The notes: generated by a model from the letters alone, not told the origin. Shown: positions 1-10,321, counted from the first letter of the stretch. The stretch: 64,000 nt of DNA from Tritrichomonas musculus (GCA_039105265.1 JAPFFF010000001.1:1922001-1986000), one strand, 5' to 3'. Made by a program: numbers and translations.

Positions 1-2
1 GG

Positions 3-3000
3 GAATCAGAATACAAAGCGTTTTGTGAAGAAGTAGGATTGAAACCAGATACAAAGATGAACACATTCAAAAATGAAAAAGAAAGATATAAATTTTTCGA
101 TTTGAAGATGAAAGAAACAAGAGATATTAAACCAAAATGGGAAAAATTAATACCAGAAGTAGAACATTGGAATCGTTATCAAGAACCGAAAGATCAATTG
201 CATAAATGGGAAGAAGTTCATAAAAAATATGACGGAAATATTGATAAAGTCTATGAAGAAATTGTATTCGAAAATAGAAAAAAGAAATTCGAGGAAGATT
301 TTCCAGATGATACATGGTCTTCAAAATTATCCAAAAAAGATCAAATAGAAAAACTTGATGAGTTCTTTCGAATTTATAATACATATTATTATACACTTCC
401 TAACTTCAAAAACACATTAGATGAATATAATAGAAGATTTAATACAGAAAAATTATCAGTTCAAGATATCGTTACCAAATATAAGACTGATTCTACGGGT
501 TGTTTGAATATGATGAATTACAAAATATTGAAACTCAAATTACAAAAATTAGATAAAGATTTTAATGAAAAAGATTATGGAGAAAATTCGGAAGATATTA
601 GTAAAATGCAAAGAGAATTAGAGAGATATGAAACAAATCAAAATCAATTAAAGACTTCAACAAATATAAACGGTCTCTATAATGAATATGAAGACAAATA
701 TAAAGATACTGCAAAGAAATTAGAAGATATTGAGAAAGAACAAAAATATAAAGTAAATAATGTTCTCAATTTTTTGAAAATTATGATTAAAATCAAAGAC
801 TTAGAAACAAAATATAAGAAAGTTTTTAATTATGAAGATCGTAAAAGTTGGGGTTCAACACCAAGTGCTCAATTCGAATATTTAGAAAAAATTGAAAAGA
901 GATATCAGAAAGAAAAGGAAAAATTAGATAGTTTCAGAGGAATTGATAAATTAGTTGATTTATATAATGATTCACATGGTTTAACAGGTGATAATGTCAA
1001 AAGTATTGATGATATATTTGCAGAAAATGAATACCATTGTTATAAGACTTATCAAACATTATTATTAACGAAATACAATTATTTGAATCCCAAAGCTCCA
1101 AAAGATGATTCATATACAGGAAGTCCAAAGAAATTTTGTGAAGAATTGGAAAAAGAAATATCAGAAATTGAACGCGTTTATGACAAATTCAAAGGAAAAG
1201 ATGGTTGGATGAAATTATCTTTGGATGAACGAGAGAAAATCATTCAAAATTATAAAGATGAAGATACAGGTAATTATAAAATTGAATTGCAAGGTGAATT
1301 GCAAAAATATAAGAAAATATTCAATCTTGATTTCCCGATTGATTCAACAATTAAACAATGGAATAAAGAAGGAAGAGATATCAAATATCTTAAAAATTAC
1401 TTAGCGTATGTCAATAAATATTCAGAAAATAATGAATATCATGAATTGATAAACAAATATAATTCTAAAAATAAAGATAAGCCAATTCCAGCCGAGTATT
1501 TTACTCCTTATGATAAAATGAAATATGCTACCTTAGAACCTCTCAGACAAAGATATGAAACAGCATTCGGTATGGATATAACAATAAATCAAATGATGCA
1601 ATATGCAAAATATTTAAAAACAACTTACGGAGTCAATTGGAGAGTACAAGATGAGAATTTAGATTTTGATTTCAATATTGCAAAAATCGCTAACAAGGCA
1701 AATATTGTTTGGAGAGAATATGAAAATTATTTAGGACACACGAAAAAGAATAGAGTTGACTTCGATACTGCAATAAAATCATATAAAACTCAAAATGGTA
1801 TTGGAACGTTAACGATTCAAGATATGAAACAATTTATAAAAGAGGTGAAAGATTTATCAAAGAAATCAAAAACAGATTCGAAGAATAAATTAATAGATTC
1901 AATAGATTCAATCAATAAGAACAAAGATAAAGATCATCAAATTTCAACCGATATGTTGGAGAAGTTAAGTGTTAATTCTGATAATTTGGATGCATTACAA
2001 ACAATTATTGAGTTCATTCCTGATTATGAAAATCATTTTAATAAGAAAGTGAATCCAAATGATTTAAATAGTTTTCATGAAGATCCTAAGAATCCAAATT
2101 GGATACATGTCTTAGAAAAGATAGCATTTTTGCCATTAATTGACGATCATAATTCAATAGAAAAGAAAAATGGAAAAATGTCAAGAGATTCTGTAGAGAG
2201 TGTAGTTAAAAAATATATTTTGAATAAAGATCCAACAAATCCATTGAAAGATTCAGATGTTAAAATCGATCATATTAGACCTGCTTATGAAGAATATAAA
2301 AAGGAAGTCACGAAAGAAAAAGAAGAGTATTTCAAAACTATGTTATCAGAATATCATAAGCATACAGATGATTCTTCAGAAACATATCAAAATTTGGTTC
2401 AATTATATCCAAACTTAGATGATTTAGAACGATACCTAAAATTGAATAGATATATCTTTAAAACAAATAAGATATATAAACAACTCAAAGAACATTACAA
2501 GAAAGAACACACACCTTTGAAATATTCGGATTATCAAGACAAACCTGTGAATAATTTAGAGCCAACAATAATAATATTACAGAATTTAGAAAAAGAAGCT
2601 CAAAAAGAATGGGATGAAGAGAAGAAGAAAGACGATAAAGAGAAAGAACATAAAAAGAAGGTTGAATTAAAACTAAGTGATTTGAATTCGATGAGACGAA
2701 AAGTAGGATTAACTGAAATTGGATTCGAACGTTATAAAAATATGGAAACCGATACTGCATTATCTGACATTAATAATATGATGAATGAAGCAAGACAAAA
2801 AGAATCTGAAAAGAATTCAAATAACAATACATCTGTTGGAATTGGTGGTGCATTAAGAAATAATTTCATAGGTACAACAATGAATAAACCGGCAGCAACA
2901 ACAACAACGACACCAGCAACAACGACAACAACAACAACGACTGATACGAATACAATGCCTACAATTAATGATGGAAGTGAAAAGAAAGAAGAAAGTGTAT

Positions 3001-3893
3001 GGTCTAAAAATTATGAAGGTGGAATAACTAGTTTAATTCAACAAAGTGCAAAAGGTATATCAATTAGATCATTATTAATGGAACAACAAAAGAAAAATAA
3101 ATTAAATGGAAAAACATCAATAATGTCTCAATTTAATGAAAATGCTCCTCCTAAACCTGTTGTACCTTATTCATCTAATTCAAATACTAATAATTTATTT
3201 TCATCAAAAACAACAATGACAGAAGAGAAAGAAACACCAATTGAAAAGAAACCGATTGTAAGCCCAATATCTGAAAAACCAATGACATTAACAAAAATTG
3301 AACCAGGAAAGAAAATTAACTTATTACCTACGAAAGTTGATCAACCTGAAGTGGTCAAAACCAAAAATAATATGATACAAGTTTTACCAAGAAGAGGTCG
3401 AAAGAATTTACCTTTACGCTTTAAAGCAAAAGAAGAAATGGAACAACAACAAAAAGCAATAGAAAAAGTTGAAGAAGAAAGTGAAGAGGTTGAAATCAAA
3501 CCAAAGAAACCAACAATTAATACAAAAGCTAAATCAAGTAAACAATTTAAGAAACAAAAATCTGAAAGAACGAAACTCTTAAAGAAAAATTCAAAAGCTA
3601 AAAAGAAGAAAGATGATGACGATGAAGTTATTTCAGAAAAGAGTACAATTGATAAAGAAGATATCTCAAAGAAAAAGACAAAGACGAAACCATTACAAAG
3701 AAAAGTCGATGCTATTGTACCAAAACCAACAATAACCCCAATCCCTGAATCAATTCCAAAAACAATCCCTGAATCAATTCCAAAAACAAAAACAGAAGAA
3801 AAACCAGCAACCGAAGTCAAACAAATTCCGAAAACATCTGAAATTCCAAGTGTAATTCAAAATAATCCTCAATTAATGAAATATTTTAAGTAA
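3..3893 (+). CDS. Long charged coiled-coil protein of the Polinton (5' end outside window)
   Basis: The frame is open from the window edge, so the start codon lies further left and only 1,296 residues are seen. The protein is rich in Lys, Glu, Asn and Tyr and is predicted to be largely alpha-helical and coiled coil for its first 900 or so residues. A Thr-rich low-complexity patch follows (near residues 955 to 980), then a Lys/Pro-rich basic tail with short PESIPKT repeats. It is the first gene of the structural module and ends 34 bases before the next gene. A large scaffold, tegument-like or DNA-condensing virion protein is conceivable, but I recognise no family. Confidence 0.8.
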   Translation, partial: ESEYKAFCEEVGLKPDTKMNTFKNEKERYKFFDLKMKETRDIKPKWEKLIPEVEHWNRYQEPKDQLHKWEEVHKKYDGNIDKVYEEIVFENRKKKFEEDFPDDTWSSKLSKKDQIEKLDEFFRIYNTYYYTLPNFKNTLDEYNRRFNTEKLSVQDIVTKYKTDSTGCLNMMNYKILKLKLQKLDKDFNEKDYGENSEDISKMQRELERYETNQNQLKTSTNINGLYNEYEDKYKDTAKKLEDIEKEQKYKVNNVLNFLKIMIKIKDLETKYKKVFNYEDRKSWGSTPSAQFEYLEKIEKRYQKEKEKLDSFRGIDKLVDLYNDSHGLTGDNVKSIDDIFAENEYHCYKTYQTLLLTKYNYLNPKAPKDDSYTGSPKKFCEELEKEISEIERVYDKFKGKDGWMKLSLDEREKIIQNYKDEDTGNYKIELQGELQKYKKIFNLDFPIDSTIKQWNKEGRDIKYLKNYLAYVNKYSENNEYHELINKYNSKNKDKPIPAEYFTPYDKMKYATLEPLRQRYETAFGMDITINQMMQYAKYLKTTYGVNWRVQDENLDFDFNIAKIANKANIVWREYENYLGHTKKNRVDFDTAIKSYKTQNGIGTLTIQDMKQFIKEVKDLSKKSKTDSKNKLIDSIDSINKNKDKDHQISTDMLEKLSVNSDNLDALQTIIEFIPDYENHFNKKVNPNDLNSFHEDPKNPNWIHVLEKIAFLPLIDDHNSIEKKNGKMSRDSVESVVKKYILNKDPTNPLKDSDVKIDHIRPAYEEYKKEVTKEKEEYFKTMLSEYHKHTDDSSETYQNLVQLYPNLDDLERYLKLNRYIFKTNKIYKQLKEHYKKEHTPLKYSDYQDKPVNNLEPTIIILQNLEKEAQKEWDEEKKKDDKEKEHKKKVELKLSDLNSMRRKVGLTEIGFERYKNMETDTALSDINNMMNEARQKESEKNSNNNTSVGIGGALRNNFIGTTMNKPAATTTTTPATTTTTTTTDTNTMPTINDGSEKKEESVWSKNYEGGITSLIQQSAKGISIRSLLMEQQKKNKLNGKTSIMSQFNENAPPKPVVPYSSNSNTNNLFSSKTTMTEEKETPIEKKPIVSPISEKPMTLTKIEPGKKINLLPTKVDQPEVVKTKNNMIQVLPRRGRKNLPLRFKAKEEMEQQQKAIEKVEEESEEVEIKPKKPTINTKAKSSKQFKKQKSERTKLLKKNSKAKKKKDDDDEVISEKSTIDKEDISKKKTKTKPLQRKVDAIVPKPTITPIPESIPKTIPESIPKTKTEEKPATEVKQIPKTSEIPSVIQNNPQLMKYFK

Positions 3894-3927
3894 ATAAATG
3901 TTTATTTTTATTTTTATCTTAAAAATT

Positions 3928-4419
3928 ATGAGTAACGCAGATATAGGTGAGTTAAGAAAATTATTACAAGAATTAAAAGCTTCAAGCGGTAAAAAACCTG
4001 AAAAGAAACCAAGAAAATTATCAGCATTAAATAAATTTAAGAAATATGTTATGGGAAGAGTTACTGAAAAAGCTTTAGCAGAAACAAATTATGTTGATTT
4101 AATTCCAGTTGACAAAATGAGATTATTATGTAAAGCTTATCCGATTGTATGGGATCAATTAGTTTTACAACCACTTTATCAAGAATATGGTTTAACAACA
4201 GAAGAAGAACAAAGAAGATATCGTGGAAATAAAACAACTCAAGAAGATTATCATAAAATTGTTGACGGTTTAATTGAAAAATTGAAAACTGGACCAAAAG
4301 ACGATAGACAACATTTTGAAGAAGATATTGAACAATTATTAGTAGCTGCAATTCAACAAGCATCAAGTGAATTTGATGAGGATGAAGATGAAGCAGATGA
4401 CGAAACAACTGAAGAGTAA
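3928..4419 (+). CDS. Small protein with basic N-terminus and acidic tail
   Basis: A 163-residue protein. An ATG at 3928 is preferred to the upstream ATG at 3898 because the extra residues would be translated T-rich leader sequence. The N-terminal 45 residues are Lys-rich, the middle is helical with several Trp/Tyr/Leu positions, and the last 15 residues are nearly all Asp/Glu. It sits between the long coiled-coil gene and the packaging ATPase, so a virion or packaging accessory role is likely by position only. No family recognised. Confidence 0.75.
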   Translation: MSNADIGELRKLLQELKASSGKKPEKKPRKLSALNKFKKYVMGRVTEKALAETNYVDLIPVDKMRLLCKAYPIVWDQLVLQPLYQEYGLTTEEEQRRYRGNKTTQEDYHKIVDGLIEKLKTGPKDDRQHFEEDIEQLLVAAIQQASSEFDEDEDEADDETTEE

Positions 4420-4472
4420 AAAAAATTTTGCTAACTTTTTTTTGCATAATTTAGTTGGAATTTAAAAAATAA

Positions 4473-5336
4473 ATGAGTGACAATGATTATTTTAGTGATA
4501 GTGAAGAAGAAGAAGTTAACTTTGAGAAAGAAAACATTCGATCAAAAATAAAAGCAAGATTAAAATCAAATTTGAGTCCAAAGAATGATTCTTTAATTGC
4601 TCCAATTCATGAAGATATCGTTGCTAAATATAATTCTGTTAATGTTATTGTAGGTAAACAAAGTATGGGAAAAACAGTTACAGCATTAGAAGAAATCATT
4701 AAAATTTCAATACTTAATACTCATCATTTATTAATTTATGTTACAAAAGATGGTGAAGAGAACGATAAAAGTTGGTTATCATTAAAACCATTATTACAAA
4801 TGCCAACAGTTGTAGTTAGTGAAAAAGATGCTGAAAAATGTATTGATGAATTATTAGCAGCAAAAAGTTTATATTACAAAATTCGAAGAGAAAGAACCAA
4901 AAATAAAATTTCACAAGATCAATTAGATGACTTATTTAATGTTTTGTTTGTTGAAGATTTTGATCGAGAATATTTACATTCAATCGTATTATTTGATGAT
5001 ATTTCAAATTCAAAATTATTCTCTTCAGAAGAATCATTTTTTAGTCAATTATTACGTAGATGTCGTCATACAAATATGTCTTATTTCTTATTAGTTCAAG
5101 GTTGGAAAGGGTTAAAACCACATATTAAAAATGAAATAAGTACTTTATATTTATTGCCTGGTTTTAATAAACAACAATTACGTTACATTTATTCTCAAGC
5201 AGCAAGTAATTTAGATTTTGAAGACTTTTTTGATGCATTTCAACAATTAAATGAAATGAAACATGAACATCCAGATGAACATCCAATGATTGTTATTCAA
5301 TGTTCTTCAGGTGGTGATACATATATTAGGTCTTAG
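4473..5336 (+). CDS. A32-type (FtsK/HerA superfamily) genome-packaging ATPase
   Basis: A 287-residue P-loop ATPase. The Walker A motif GKQSMGKT is at residues 61 to 68 and a Walker B strand IVLFDDIS is near residue 175, with the double acidic pair typical of this class. The length matches Polinton and poxvirus A32-like ATPases, which drive DNA into preformed capsids. An acidic N-terminal leader of about 20 residues precedes the core. The gene lies upstream of the capsid genes on the same strand, the usual Polinton morphogenesis arrangement. Its 3' end overlaps the next, convergent gene by 11 bases. Confidence 0.9.
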   Translation: MSDNDYFSDSEEEEVNFEKENIRSKIKARLKSNLSPKNDSLIAPIHEDIVAKYNSVNVIVGKQSMGKTVTALEEIIKISILNTHHLLIYVTKDGEENDKSWLSLKPLLQMPTVVVSEKDAEKCIDELLAAKSLYYKIRRERTKNKISQDQLDDLFNVLFVEDFDREYLHSIVLFDDISNSKLFSSEESFFSQLLRRCRHTNMSYFLLVQGWKGLKPHIKNEISTLYLLPGFNKQQLRYIYSQAASNLDFEDFFDAFQQLNEMKHEHPDEHPMIVIQCSSGGDTYIRS

Positions 5337-5628
5337 AGTTAATAAAATTTATAACATCATTCAAAGTAATTTTAATTTTTGCAATATCATCTTTGATCTT
5401 CAAAATTTCTGAATCGTCTTTTTCTTCGTCTTCATTAACCTTCTTTAACATTAATTCACCTTTGATTTTGGTTATACGATAACCTTGAATATGATACTTT
5501 TTGTTTAGTTTATGTGTTGTTTCTGAATCTAGTTGTTCTTTGTTCTTAGAATAGAATAAATTAAACTCATCAATTGTTTTAAACTCTTTTAAATAATTTT
5601 GAATAGGTTCAATAATTTTCAATTCCAT
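5326..5628 (-). CDS. Small Polinton protein with C-terminal coiled coil
   Basis: A 100-residue protein. The N-terminal 60 residues form a compact helical/beta unit (DEFNLFYSKNKEQLD followed by GYRITKIKGEL), then an acidic linker and a heptad-like C-terminal helix of about 25 residues. The layout suggests an oligomerising accessory protein. It is convergent with the packaging ATPase and its start faces the 43-residue gene at 5680. No family assigned with confidence. Confidence 0.7.
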   Translation of the reverse strand: MELKIIEPIQNYLKEFKTIDEFNLFYSKNKEQLDSETTHKLNKKYHIQGYRITKIKGELMLKKVNEDEEKDDSEILKIKDDIAKIKITLNDVINFINSKT

Positions 5629-5679
5629 TTTAAAAAAAATAAAATTTGTTTAAACATTTTTGAAAATATTTAAAACAAT

Positions 5680-5811
5680 ATGCTGATTGAAATTCTCTTA
5701 GGAACGCTTGTTTTGATTGAGTTAATGAACACATTATTAAGAGTTATAAAGCTTTTCCCTCCAAATGAGCCACCATTAGATGATGAAATTAGACGAAGAA
5801 TGTACTCATAA
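5680..5811 (+). CDS. 43-residue hydrophobic mini-protein
   Basis: A short open frame with an ATG at 5680 and a stop at 5809 to 5811, filling an otherwise empty gap between two minus-strand genes. The first 25 residues (MLIEILLGTLVLIELMNTLL) would form one membrane-seeking helix; the rest is Pro-rich, then charged. The tight fit between neighbours is the main support. It could be a small virion membrane or minor capsid component, or not expressed. Confidence 0.4.
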   Translation: MLIEILLGTLVLIELMNTLLRVIKLFPPNEPPLDDEIRRRMYS

Positions 5812-5814
5812 ATT

Positions 5815-6096
5815 TTAACTAGGTCCATAATTATTATTATCATAAGCAGGTTGTAAGAATTTTTCTTTCCCAGTTTCTAACCAAGGTTGAACTTTATCAT
5901 TAACTGTTCGAATACCTCTTCCAATACCACTTGCAATATTACCAATTGTTCCACCTACTGTTTCTCCAACTTTTTCTAAGACAGGTGCAACTTTATCTGC
6001 TGCAAATTGTAAACCTTTTTGAACTATTGGAACTGCTTTTTGTGCAAAATTTTTAACTTTCTCTCCTATTTTTTTAATCCAAGAACCAAAAGCCAT
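5815..6096 (-). CDS. Amphipathic small structural protein, adenovirus pVI-like in style
   Basis: A 93-residue basic, Gly-rich protein beginning MAFGSWIKKIGEKVKNFAQK, an amphipathic helix with Trp/Phe on one face and Lys on the other. A Gly-rich middle (VGGTIGNIASGIGRG) and a short tail follow. Adenovirus protein VI has a comparable FGS/W plus KNFG helix and Gly-Gly type processing sites, and Polintons are known to carry minor capsid cement or membrane-active proteins. The similarity is in style and setting, directly beside the capsid genes; it is not a proven homology. Confidence 0.6.
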   Translation of the reverse strand: MAFGSWIKKIGEKVKNFAQKAVPIVQKGLQFAADKVAPVLEKVGETVGGTIGNIASGIGRGIRTVNDKVQPWLETGKEKFLQPAYDNNNYGPS

Positions 6097-6165
6097 TGTA
6101 TAGAATTGTTTTTCATTTTAAAAAAAATTGGCTTTTCGAATTTTTTAAATTCTTCATAAAAACAG

Positions 6166-7959
6166 ATGACTTATCAAAACGCACAATTTAAGAATACAGG
6201 AAATGATGAAGGTGACATATTAAACTTTTTCAATAATCATTTGAGGACATTAGTACAAAAGAATGGAGGTGATAATACTTTTTCAGTTGTAGAAGAATTA
6301 TGTCATGACAAAGATGAAACAATTCCAATTGGTACAAAAACAAAAATAAGATTAACTCATTCTGGTCATACAATATCTCAAATAGAGAAAAGTTTTCTTC
6401 GATTAATCGTAGATTTAAATCTATCAATGAACAAAACAATTGCTGCCAATGTGTTTACTGGAAAAGATTGGGAAAAATTAAATTTGATTTTCGTTGGTTT
6501 CAAAGATGCTGTTGAAATCATATCTGAATTACAATTTTGGGTTGATGGAAAATTAATCTCAGGTTATCATCAAAGTGAAATGGTTAGAGAATCCTTCGCA
6601 TATAATTCAATTCGACCAAAAGATTCAAAGTATAATTCTGCTCATTCTCATTCTTTATGGGAAAGTGTTTGTTGTATGTCTCCAAATGTTGCAGGTGTTT
6701 ATATTCCAATGAGTGCATTTGAAGGTCTTAATAAGAAAGTACAGGTCAAAATGGAACTTGTAATTCCTTTCACAGATCAATTAGCATTACAAGCTTGGAG
6801 ATTATATCCAAATCGAATTTTAGGAGAAGTTGAAGAAGAAATAAAATTCACATTAGATGGTTTAGTTTGGTGTCAAGTTCCTCCAAAGAATGTTGCCGAA
6901 GCTATTAAATTTTGGACATCAGCAAATAATGGTGAATTAGCTGCACCTGATCTTCCAATTACAAATCATTTTGTTCAAATTAATCAAGAGGCACTCATTG
7001 TTTCCAAAGTTTATCAAGCTGCAACAGGAAAATTGAGTGGTGGTAATAACGATGAAGCACTTCCAAATAACGCCTATTATTGTGCATCGAGTGTACATAC
7101 TGCTGCTGGTGTCGCACAATGGAACAAATATGAAATAGATTTGAATACATTAGAAGTAAATGTAAATGAATGTAAAATTGAAAAATGTCGTACAAATTGT
7201 GCTGGATTTGGTGTCAAACCTGATGTTATTGAAGCTTTAATGACAACTTTACAAGAACCAATTATTATTCCATCTCAAGAATTAACACGATATCAATTTG
7301 AATCAAGAATTACAGAAAAACGAATAGATATTTCAAAATCAATTCCATTAAAGAATGCAACAAATATAACAATGATGTTTCCAAGTAAACCAAATGACTT
7401 AACAGTTTATCAAAATCCAATGTTTACTCAATTTAGATTATCAGTTAATAAAAAGAAATATCCAGAAACTGAGTTTGATAATTCTTGGGATGGAAGATTT
7501 GTTCAATATCAATTAATGGCAAATGAATTAGATGGGTATATTGAACCAACAGTTGAATATTTAGAATCAATCTCTAGACCGTTAAATCATGTTTATGAAT
7601 CGATTCCAACCATGAATCAGCATGATCGATATTTCATGTGTCCATTTGATAATACAAGTTTTGGAATTAATTTTCAATTGGAGAGAGGTAATTCTGGATA
7701 TGTATTTGATGGAGTTGATACTGGTAATCAAGCTGTTTCAATTGAATTCCGTGGAAATCTTATTGAAGTTGATGAGAAATGTCGTTATTTATACCCATAT
7801 TATAAAAATAATGCAGGAACAATTCAAGTAAATACAGATGCGGGATCAAAAGTTTCACCAATTCCAGAAATGTGGATTTGTTCTGATACTTATTGGACTT
7901 GGTCAATTCAAGATGGTGTTCAATATTACCCACGTGGAAGACCAACTGGTTATGACTAA
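6166..7959 (+). CDS. Major capsid protein paralogue 1 (double-jelly-roll type)
   Basis: A 597-residue protein of the size expected for a Polinton hexon-like capsid protein. It begins MTYQNAQFKNTGNDEGDILN and is predicted to be beta-rich with Gly/Asn/Pro turns. It shares its whole length with the next gene, including a GRFVQYQLMANELDG block and a C-terminal MWICSDTYWTWSIQDGVQY block. The call rests on size, beta-rich composition, position after the packaging ATPase and before a penton-sized gene, and the two-copy arrangement. A structural comparison would settle it. Confidence 0.75.
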   Translation: MTYQNAQFKNTGNDEGDILNFFNNHLRTLVQKNGGDNTFSVVEELCHDKDETIPIGTKTKIRLTHSGHTISQIEKSFLRLIVDLNLSMNKTIAANVFTGKDWEKLNLIFVGFKDAVEIISELQFWVDGKLISGYHQSEMVRESFAYNSIRPKDSKYNSAHSHSLWESVCCMSPNVAGVYIPMSAFEGLNKKVQVKMELVIPFTDQLALQAWRLYPNRILGEVEEEIKFTLDGLVWCQVPPKNVAEAIKFWTSANNGELAAPDLPITNHFVQINQEALIVSKVYQAATGKLSGGNNDEALPNNAYYCASSVHTAAGVAQWNKYEIDLNTLEVNVNECKIEKCRTNCAGFGVKPDVIEALMTTLQEPIIIPSQELTRYQFESRITEKRIDISKSIPLKNATNITMMFPSKPNDLTVYQNPMFTQFRLSVNKKKYPETEFDNSWDGRFVQYQLMANELDGYIEPTVEYLESISRPLNHVYESIPTMNQHDRYFMCPFDNTSFGINFQLERGNSGYVFDGVDTGNQAVSIEFRGNLIEVDEKCRYLYPYYKNNAGTIQVNTDAGSKVSPIPEMWICSDTYWTWSIQDGVQYYPRGRPTGYD

Positions 7960-7990
7960 GATAAGATCTAATTTTTTTTTGCAAGAACAA

Positions 7991-9817
7991 ATGACTTATC
8001 AAAACGCTCAATTTAGAAACTTTGGAAATGATGAAGGTGACATATTAAACTTTTTCAATGATCATTTAAGAAATTTGGTAGCAAAAAATGGAGGAGATAA
8101 TACTTTTTCATCATTTTCAGACGAATTTCATGATAAAGATTTACCAATAGAAAAGTTATCAGAAAAAACGAGAATTTCATTAACTCATTCAAATCATACA
8201 ATATCACAAATAGAAAAAGGTTTTATTTCAATGATTGTTGAATTTGATGTCGCATTTGAAAATCAATTTGATCAAGAAGAAAATTGGTATTTTAAATTGT
8301 ATGATGAACACGGAAATCATAGTGGTTGGCGACCAAGTGATCAAGGTCAGATCAATCAAATCTTTGTTGGTTTCAAAGATGCTGTTGAAATAATTGATGA
8401 AGCAAGATTCTTTGTTGACGGTAAATTAATTTCAAATTATCATCAAACAGAAATGATTCGAGAATCTTTTGCATATAATTCTATTCGTTCTCGTGATTCA
8501 AAATTAAATTCACCTCACTCTCATTCATTATATGAAAATGTAATCAAAATGTCTCCAAACGTATGTGGAGTGTATATTCCAATAATGAATCTTGCTTGGG
8601 ACAATGGGGAAAAATCTTGGGTGCATGTTGAATTAGATTTAAACATTCCTTTCACAGATCAATTGGTTTTACAAGCTTGGAGATTATATCCAAATCGAAT
8701 TCTTGGTGAAATTGAAGAAGAAGTAAGATTTTGTTTAGATGGTTTAGTTTGGTGTCAAGTTCCTCCAAAGAATGTCGGAAAAAGATCCATGACTCACTAC
8801 CTTGATGACCAAATAGAATATAATGCACCTGATGTTCCAATAACAAATCGTTTCTCTCAAATTAATCAATACGGTTTAATTGTTCAGTCAATGTCTGTCG
8901 ATTCTCTCCAAACAACAATTGCCACACAAAATAATACATTCAACACATTTAGATGTTTATCATCAATCCCATTCGATTTGGATCAATATGATTCACGAAT
9001 TGCATTAAATCCTCCGGGGGTTAATTTTGTGACACTTGGAGTCATGTATAATAAATTACAATATAATCCAAGAAGTGTAAAAATAAGAGAAGGAAGATCA
9101 AATTTGTTTGGATTTGGAATTAAACCAAATGTATTAGAATCATTAATGACAACTTTTCAAGAACCTTTAATCGTACCAGCTCAAGAATTAAGAAGAGTAA
9201 TTTTTGATCAACCAATAACAGAAAAAGGAATATATGTTTCAAAAAGTATGCCATTAGTTAATGCTACAAATATAACAATGATGTTTCCAACGTCTCCTTT
9301 TGATTATACTGTTTATAGAAATATTATGCATAAAAATGTTCAATTAATTATTGATAAGAAATTATATCCACAAAAAGAATTTGAAAATACTTGGGATGGA
9401 AGATTTGTTCAATATCAATTAATGGCAAATGAATTAGATGGAATTGAAGCAACACCAGAATATTTAGAATCAATATCTCAACCTTTGAATGATTTACAAA
9501 ATAATTATTCACAATATGTCAATTCATATTTTGACGACACAAATTTTGGAATTAATTTTCAATTAGAGAGAGGTAATTCTGGATATGTATTTGATGGAGT
9601 TGATACAGATAATCATGAAGTTTTGATTCGATTCAAAGCAGATTCTATTGCGCCAGAAGAACATTACAATATATACACTTTTCCAAATACAGATGATAAT
9701 ACTATATTAAATACAGCTCATCCAGAAATGTGGATTTGTTCTGATACTTATTGGACTTGGTCAATTCAAGATGGAGTTCAATATCATGATGATGGAGTAC
9801 CAAGTGGCTATAAGTAA
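7991..9817 (+). CDS. Major capsid protein paralogue 2 (double-jelly-roll type)
   Basis: A 608-residue tandem paralogue of the preceding gene. The ATG at 7991 is chosen because it aligns with that gene's first residues (MTYQNAQF) and lies 14 bases after a T-run ending in TGCA that also precedes other structural genes. N-terminus, centre and the last 20 residues are strongly conserved, while surface-like stretches (residues 90 to 120 and 290 to 370) diverge and differ in length. This is the pattern expected of two capsid proteins sharing a fold but exposing different loops. Both copies look whole. Confidence 0.75.
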   Translation: MTYQNAQFRNFGNDEGDILNFFNDHLRNLVAKNGGDNTFSSFSDEFHDKDLPIEKLSEKTRISLTHSNHTISQIEKGFISMIVEFDVAFENQFDQEENWYFKLYDEHGNHSGWRPSDQGQINQIFVGFKDAVEIIDEARFFVDGKLISNYHQTEMIRESFAYNSIRSRDSKLNSPHSHSLYENVIKMSPNVCGVYIPIMNLAWDNGEKSWVHVELDLNIPFTDQLVLQAWRLYPNRILGEIEEEVRFCLDGLVWCQVPPKNVGKRSMTHYLDDQIEYNAPDVPITNRFSQINQYGLIVQSMSVDSLQTTIATQNNTFNTFRCLSSIPFDLDQYDSRIALNPPGVNFVTLGVMYNKLQYNPRSVKIREGRSNLFGFGIKPNVLESLMTTFQEPLIVPAQELRRVIFDQPITEKGIYVSKSMPLVNATNITMMFPTSPFDYTVYRNIMHKNVQLIIDKKLYPQKEFENTWDGRFVQYQLMANELDGIEATPEYLESISQPLNDLQNNYSQYVNSYFDDTNFGINFQLERGNSGYVFDGVDTDNHEVLIRFKADSIAPEEHYNIYTFPNTDDNTILNTAHPEMWICSDTYWTWSIQDGVQYHDDGVPSGYK

Positions 9818-9841
9818 AATTTTTATTTGATTAGAAAAAAT

Positions 9842-10321
9842 ATGTCAACATTAATTTCATATAACATTGATCCTCGATTAAATATTCAACCTACAAAAAT
9901 TCATAAAACTTATTATCCAATTCAAGGTTGGAAGATAGATAATCCTGAAAAACAAAAATTAGATGAATGTCTAACAGTTGATAACTTTTATTTAGAAAAA
10001 GATAGATTTGTTTATAAATTTCCATCAGAATTTCATACACCTACTCAAGGTCAAGAACGATATATCATTTATCAATATTGTTATTTATTAAAAGATGGAC
10101 ATACTGCATCAAATTATACCGTTCATGCGAGTTTTGTTCCTCGAAATAATTATTGTGATAGTTTAGTTTATGTTGCAAATTTACAAGTTCCTGATGATAA
10201 TAGAAAATATTTAATTGATTCAGAGATGAGACAAGGCTTTATGGTTTGGTTTAAAGATACTCGAACAAGAAAAATAATAGTTCCTGATTATTTCATTATT
10301 TTCTTAAAATTAGAATATTGA
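9842..10321 (+). CDS. Small beta-rich protein, penton/minor capsid candidate
   Basis: A 159-residue protein starting at the ATG at 9842. It is rich in Tyr, Phe and Val with alternating hydrophobic stretches, as in a single jelly-roll. Polintons carry a single-jelly-roll penton protein of roughly this size near the major capsid gene, and this gene directly follows the two capsid paralogues on the same strand. It ends 35 bases before the first ATG of the next gene. Function is inferred from size and place. Confidence 0.55.
   Translation: MSTLISYNIDPRLNIQPTKIHKTYYPIQGWKIDNPEKQKLDECLTVDNFYLEKDRFVYKFPSEFHTPTQGQERYIIYQYCYLLKDGHTASNYTVHASFVPRNNYCDSLVYVANLQVPDDNRKYLIDSEMRQGFMVWFKDTRTRKIIVPDYFIIFLKLEY

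Noticed and set aside
3341-3820. A 159-residue minus-strand frame rich in Ser/Phe/Val
   Set aside because: It lies entirely opposite the Lys/Pro-rich tail of the long plus-strand gene and reflects that tail's codon bias.
4061-4447. A 128-residue minus-strand frame opposite the 163-residue gene
   Set aside because: It mirrors the plus-strand gene with its acidic tail, has Leu/Phe/His-rich shadow composition and no promoter box.
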